This document shows positions 61,101 through 64,000 of a stretch of DNA of 64,000 nt, one piece after another. The stretch spans positions 186,001 to 250,000 of the forward strand of contig NZ_JBCNJT010000003.1 in the NCBI RefSeq assembly GCF_039596395.1. The letters are read 5' to 3'. Origin of the DNA: Fluviicola sp. GTDB lineage: Bacteria; Bacteroidota; Bacteroidia; Flavobacteriales_D; Crocinitomicaceae. Under the pieces are notes generated by a model. The model saw only the letters and a list, made by a program, of their open reading frames with translations. It did not search any database and had not been told where the DNA came from. Position 1 is the first letter of the stretch. Every line of letters starts with the position of its first letter. The position numbers were made by a program, and so were the translations under genes.

Positions 61101-61561
61101 CATTCATCATCGAAGAATTGACTGATCTGGTGGAAGAAGCTGTATTGTCGGAATTTGACCGTATTACTGAGCGCGGAGGTGTTTTGGGAGCAATGGAAAC
61201 CATGTACCAGCGTTCAAAGATCCAGGAAGAATCCTTGTATTATGAAACATTGAAGCATAATGGAGATTTCCCGATCATCGGTGTAAATACTTTCTTAAGT
61301 TCCAAAGGTTCTCCGACCGTAGAACCGAAAGAAGTGATCCGTGCTTCCGAAGAAGAAAAGCAATACCAGATCACCATGCTGAAAGCTTTGCATGAGAATC
61401 ACAAAGATAAACTGGATGCCATGCTGAGTGAATTGCAGCGAACAGCAATCCAGAATAAAAATATCTTCGAACAATTGATGGAGGTGTGTAAATATGCTTC
61501 TTTGGGTCAGATTACCAAATCCTTATTCGAGGTAGGAGGTCAGTACCGCAGAAATATGTAA
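58181..61561 (+). CDS. icmF: Fused isobutyryl-CoA mutase-type acyl-CoA mutase
   Basis: 1126 residues. Domain order is B12-binding (about 12-140, with '[18 protein letters not shown]' in which DGHD occupies the B12-ligand position and '[15 protein letters not shown]'), G-protein chaperone of the MeaB type with P-loop GTGGAGKS at 203-210 and '[20 protein letters not shown]', then the mutase domain from about 530 (TIM barrel with '[20 protein letters not shown]', '[20 protein letters not shown]' and '[20 protein letters not shown]'). This is the IcmF architecture, an adenosylcobalamin-dependent rearrangement of isobutyryl/butyryl-CoA or related substrates with a built-in chaperone. B12 is required but no B12 synthesis gene is here. 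Confidence 0.93.
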   Translation: MEQQAPYKSKNNIRIVTAASLFDGHDAAINIMRRIIQSTGCEVIHLGHDRSVEEVVDTAIQEDAQAIAMTSYQGGHTEYFKYMYDLLKEKGAPHIKIFGGGGGTILLSEIEELQNYGITRLYHPDDGRALGLQGMINDLVERSDYPVGDVLNGEVNHLAEKHVPSIARLISAAENYPEMAAPIMSQVHEMAAKNDVPVLGITGTGGAGKSSLVDELVRRFLMDFTDKQIAVVSVDPSKRKTGGALLGDRIRMNAIKNNRVYMRSLATRQSNLALSKHVAEAIQILKAANYDLIILETSGIGQSDTEILDHSDVSLYVMTPEYGAATQLEKIDMLDFADVIALNKFDKRGALDALRDVRKQFQRNHNLWDKNVDEMPVFGTIASQFNDPGMNTLYKVIMDKVKDKTNAPLDSKFEITKEMSEKIFVIPPDRTRYLSEISENNRNFDKWVNKQVDVADKLYGLQRSIETLQASSMDDKDRLVKGVQEAFETVKRDLDPHNWQILEAWEAKKASYAAPEFIFKVRDKELRMATHTESLSHTQIPKVALPKFKSWGDILRWSLQENVPGEFPYTSGLFPFKREGEDPTRMFAGEGGPERTNRRFHYVSLGMPAKRLSTAFDSVTLYGNDPDLRPDIYGKVGNSGVSICCLDDAKKLYSGFDLSHPATSVSMTINGPAPMLLGFFMNAAIDQNCEKYIKANGLEKETEAKIAAIYKAKGVDRPKYQGELPEGNDGLGLMLLGVTGDQVLPADVYAEIKTETLKQVRGTVQADILKEDQAQNTCIFSTEFALRLMGDVQQYFIEKQVRNFYSVSISGYHIAEAGANPITQLAFTLANGFTYVEYYLSRGMDINAFGPNLSFFFSNGIDPEYAVIGRVARRIWAKALAKKYGANARAQMLKYHIQTSGRSLHAQEIDFNDIRTTLQALYAIYDNCNSLHTNAYDEAITTPTEESVRRAMAIQLIINRELGLAKNENPLQGSFIIEELTDLVEEAVLSEFDRITERGGVLGAMETMYQRSKIQEESLYYETLKHNGDFPIIGVNTFLSSKGSPTVEPKEVIRASEEEKQYQITMLKALHENHKDKLDAMLSELQRTAIQNKNIFEQLMEVCKYASLGQITKSLFEVGGQYRRNM

Positions 61562-61579
61562 TTCCTTTTTACGTTTAAA

Positions 61580-61613
61580 AACACCCTTTCGTATCTCGGT
61601 ATGGAAGGGTGTT
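61580..61613 (+). terminator. Terminator after icmF
   Basis: AACACCCTT / AAGGGTGTT stem (further A/T pairs flank it) with a loop of 16 nt and a run of eight Ts. Confidence 0.85.
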
Positions 61614-61625
61614 TTTTTTGTTTTT

Positions 61626-61657
61626 AATTCAACAAAAAGTTTTGTTTTTGTTGAATT
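61626..61657. terminator. Second hairpin after icmF
   Basis: 13-bp stem AATTCAACAAAAA / TTTTTGTTGAATT with loop GTTTTG. It is AT-rich, so it is a weaker stop, or a structure made of the repeat. Confidence 0.5.
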
Positions 61658-61847
61658 CATTGTTTTTTATAATCTGGAATAATTGGCAGGGAATTAATAT
61701 TTCTTTTTTCCTAATGAACATTTCATGGCAGTCTCTGAAAATTTATTTTTACTAATGAAGTAGTTTAAACGGGCTTTTTAAAATCTGGATCTTTGGCTTT
61801 TTTTACACGAATTAATTCCTTAAATTGGAATGTAAAAATTAGTTACA

Positions 61848-62279
61848 ATGAACCACATTCGCGTCATAATCATTGCGTGCACTTTGTTTTATAGCCACGC
61901 GTTCGGACAGGAACAGGAAGAAAACCTTTCAGACTTGGTAACAGATATTCATCTGCTTGCAATCAAATCCGTTTATGGGGAAACCTGGGTTGCTGATAAC
62001 CCAGAAGCTGTTTCAGTACTGCAGGATTGTTTTCTGCACCGCATGAACTATGTGATCGAACCTTTAACTGCGACCGATAAATATCCCTCGCTTTCATCTT
62101 TCCCGCTGATGAACAAGAATAATCCGTCGATTGTTGCGATTGACTACAGTCAGTTCAATCCGTCAACATTTACACCCATCATTTATTGCCTGCCTTTTTT
62201 CAGTGATCAAACACAGGTTATACGGGTAGATGGCACTGATTATATCATCATTATTGAACCGGTAAAAACGCGCAACTGA
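61848..62279 (+). CDS. Secreted hypothetical protein
   Basis: 143 residues with a signal peptide (to HAFGQ). The mature domain has 'LLAIKSVYGETWVADNPEAV' and 'YPSLSSFPLMNKNNPSIVAI', ending 'QVIRVDGTDYIIIIEPVKTRN'. No family could be named. It lies 1 bp before the large surface-protein gene, in one unit with it. Confidence 0.65.
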   Translation: MNHIRVIIIACTLFYSHAFGQEQEENLSDLVTDIHLLAIKSVYGETWVADNPEAVSVLQDCFLHRMNYVIEPLTATDKYPSLSSFPLMNKNNPSIVAIDYSQFNPSTFTPIIYCLPFFSDQTQVIRVDGTDYIIIIEPVKTRN

Positions 62280-62280
62280 T

Positions 62281-64000
62281 ATGAAAAAGATAGTAATACC
62301 CTTTATTGTGTGTTCTTTCTGGATGAAAGAATCTTTTGCTCAGACCTATAATATGCCTGCGGGAACGAATACGGTTTCTACCTGCAGCGGAACTTTTTAC
62401 GATTCGGGAGGAAGCGGGGGAAACTACACCTACAACGATAACCGGACTTATACCATTTGTCCCAGCGTTGCAGGCAACAAGGCACGGGTCACTTTTACCT
62501 CTTTTGCCACGGAACTCAATTTTGATTTCCTTTATATCTATGACGGGAACAGTACGGCAGCACCTTTGATCGGAGCTTTTTCCGGAAGTACCAGTCCGGG
62601 AGTCATCACTGCATCCACCAGCAATGCTTCCGGCTGTCTGACTTTCCGGTTCACTTCCGACGGAAGTATTTTGTCTCCTTCTACCTTTGCGGGCTGGGCG
62701 GCAACAGTCAGCTGTATTGTCCCTTGTCAAAGCATTACCTCCAATTGGGTAAGCTCGAACGAGGCACCCGAGCCGGATGGAATTATCCGCATTTGCCAGG
62801 GCCAAAGTATCAACCTGGTGGGAAGCGGAACCTTCGGTACATCAGGGACGGGAGCAACCTATGCCTGGAATATGGGGAACGGGGTAACTGTCAGCGGAGC
62901 AAATATCAATTACACGTATCCGGCGGCAGGAAGTTACCTGGCAAACCTGATCATTACCGATCCCAGCGGTTGTACCAATACCAATAACCTGAACCGGAAT
63001 ATCCAGGTTTCCACAACACCAACCATTACCAGTACGGCAACACCATCTACCTTATGTACGAACCAGACTTCGGCTTTCGCGGCGAACGTTACAATGACAA
63101 CTTATACTGTGAACTGTACGCCGCCTGTTTCGGGCACAACCTTCCTTCCGGATGGTTCCGGAGCTTCATACTCGACTTCCATTACAACCAATTGTTATCC
63201 TCCGGGATCCACGGTTACTTCCATATCCGATATCACGAATATCTGTCTGAATATGGAGCATTCCTATTCGGGTGACTTGTCGATGCGGATTACTTGTCCC
63301 AACGGGCAGAATGTGAGTATTTTGACTTATCCTTCGGGAACGGGATCCGCAAACCTGGGAACTCCATGGGCAACAGCGCCGGTTGACGGAAGTTCTACGA
63401 CAACTACACCTGGAACCGGTGCCAATTACTGTTTTGCAATGGGCGGAGCAGCCTGGGCAAGTGCGCCGGTATCCGGTGGTACATTTGTGAGTGGTAACGG
63501 TCCCGGAACTTATACCGATACCTACATCCCGGCAGGAACCTATGCACCGATTCAGAGTTTTGCCGGTTTGGTGGGATGCCCGCTCAACGGAAACTGGACC
63601 ATTACAGTAACAGACAACCTGGCTTCAGATAACGGGTACATTTTTAACTGGGATATCAATTTCAGCACGGCCCTGGTTACAGCTTCTTCTTTCACTCCGA
63701 CAATCGTATCACAAGGGTGGGTGGCAGTTCCTACTTTAACAAGTACCGGGAGTACCACGGCAAACGTGGTTCCGACCAACCAGGGAACTCCTTGTTTTAC
63801 CTATAGTGTGACTGATAATTTCGGATGTACCTATACGCATCCGCAGTGTATTACGGTAAATTGCGGAGCTTCTCTGCCGGTCGGGCTGGTTAGTTTCGAT
63901 GCTACAGCTGTCAATAATCAATCCGTGCGATTGACCTGGGAAACCAGTATGGAGCAGAACAACGATTATTTTGTGGTGGAGCGTTCTGCGAGTGGTTTTG
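62281..64000 (+). CDS. Large surface protein with CUB and PKD domains, cut by window end
   Basis: At least 573 residues; the frame is open at the window edge. A signal peptide (MKKIVIPFIVCSFWMKESFA) is followed by a CUB-like domain ('CSGTFYDSGGSGGNYTYNDN', 'FLYIYDGNS') and a PKD domain ('GATYAWNMGNGVTVSGANIN', 'YPAAGSYLANLIIT'). A proprotein-convertase P-like domain ('ICLNMEHSYSGDLSMRITCP', 'CPLNGNWTITVTDNLASDNG') and a further domain beginning 'LPVGLVSFDATAVNNQSVRL' come next. The last segment is the usual start of the region before a T9SS sorting domain, so a C-terminal signal probably lies outside. It is an exported, likely surface-located adhesin or binding protein. Confidence 0.85.
   Translation, partial: MKKIVIPFIVCSFWMKESFAQTYNMPAGTNTVSTCSGTFYDSGGSGGNYTYNDNRTYTICPSVAGNKARVTFTSFATELNFDFLYIYDGNSTAAPLIGAFSGSTSPGVITASTSNASGCLTFRFTSDGSILSPSTFAGWAATVSCIVPCQSITSNWVSSNEAPEPDGIIRICQGQSINLVGSGTFGTSGTGATYAWNMGNGVTVSGANINYTYPAAGSYLANLIITDPSGCTNTNNLNRNIQVSTTPTITSTATPSTLCTNQTSAFAANVTMTTYTVNCTPPVSGTTFLPDGSGASYSTSITTNCYPPGSTVTSISDITNICLNMEHSYSGDLSMRITCPNGQNVSILTYPSGTGSANLGTPWATAPVDGSSTTTTPGTGANYCFAMGGAAWASAPVSGGTFVSGNGPGTYTDTYIPAGTYAPIQSFAGLVGCPLNGNWTITVTDNLASDNGYIFNWDINFSTALVTASSFTPTIVSQGWVAVPTLTSTGSTTANVVPTNQGTPCFTYSVTDNFGCTYTHPQCITVNCGASLPVGLVSFDATAVNNQSVRLTWETSMEQNNDYFVVERSASGF

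Noticed and set aside
62251-62805. Minus-strand frame opposite the surface-protein gene
   Set aside because: It overlaps a clear plus-strand gene with signal peptide and CUB/PKD domains, and its own product has no recognisable feature.
1-64000. tRNA, rRNA or other known structured RNA genes
   Set aside because: No TψC-loop-like sequence with matching stems or other standard RNA feature was recognised by eye. A covariance search would be needed to be sure.

Overview
The window looks like chromosome from a Bacteroidota bacterium, most likely a Flavobacteriales/Crocinitomicaceae-type organism. Several things support this: secreted proteins ending in type IX secretion (T9SS) sorting domains, a PorE-like OmpA protein, a TonB-dependent receptor with an N-terminal CarboxypepD_reg-like domain, bacillithiol synthesis (BshC), two 'TPR or propeller + histidine kinase' signalling modules, and repeated promoter -7 boxes of the form TAnnTTTG a short way upstream of start codons. 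Shine-Dalgarno sequences are not evident. No tRNA, rRNA or CRISPR array was recognised.

Region 1, about 1-12.7 kb, reads as accessory DNA. It is AT-rich, its genes are mostly unfamiliar and its spacers are long. It holds two helically phased repeat clusters at the left edge, a duplicated-domain protein, a 37-residue mini-gene, an XRE regulator, a GNAT/membrane-LuxR pair and a secreted-protein operon (tail-fibre-like protein, 786-aa T9SS protein, two lipoproteins). It also holds a tight cassette of a DUF4365-like PD-(D/E)XK nuclease, two unknown proteins and a three-helix membrane protein (9.4-11.9 kb), which is the best candidate for an undescribed, possibly defensive, system. The region ends with a frameshifted four-helix-bundle (S23/IVS) gene flanked by related repeats and hairpins.

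Region 2, about 12.7-31 kb, mixes a photosystem-assembly-like T9SS protein, a three-copy 216-bp tandem array, a Crp/SDR pair, an APC permease, an FAH-family hydrolase preceded by nine copies of an 8-bp repeat, a DnaQ-like exonuclease, a PorE-like envelope protein, a 2-oxoacid dehydrogenase E2, a GT2/sugar-transferase fusion, RidA and a TrpG/PabA amidotransferase. A five-gene detoxification-type operon (DUF1572, MBL, DinB, SnoaL-like, GNAT) lies downstream of a perfect TetR-type palindrome.

Region 3, about 31-44 kb, is core housekeeping: rsfS-ftsH-cdsA-psd on one strand, birA divergent from it, pyrE divergent from a NUDIX gene with start codons 7 bp apart, a NarL-type two-component system, a DUF1573 protein, a cyclophilin and bshC.

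Region 4, about 44-64 kb, has a TonB-dependent receptor whose 3' end is copied in a tandem array, an ArsR-like regulator, a lemA-htpX operon, a TPR-SpoIIE phosphatase, a thioesterase, a LytTR regulator with its propeller histidine kinase, the fused acyl-CoA mutase icmF, and the start of a large CUB/PKD cell-surface protein cut by the window edge. A dispersed palindromic repeat with a paired base change links 16.4 kb, 47.1-47.5 kb and 48.0 kb.
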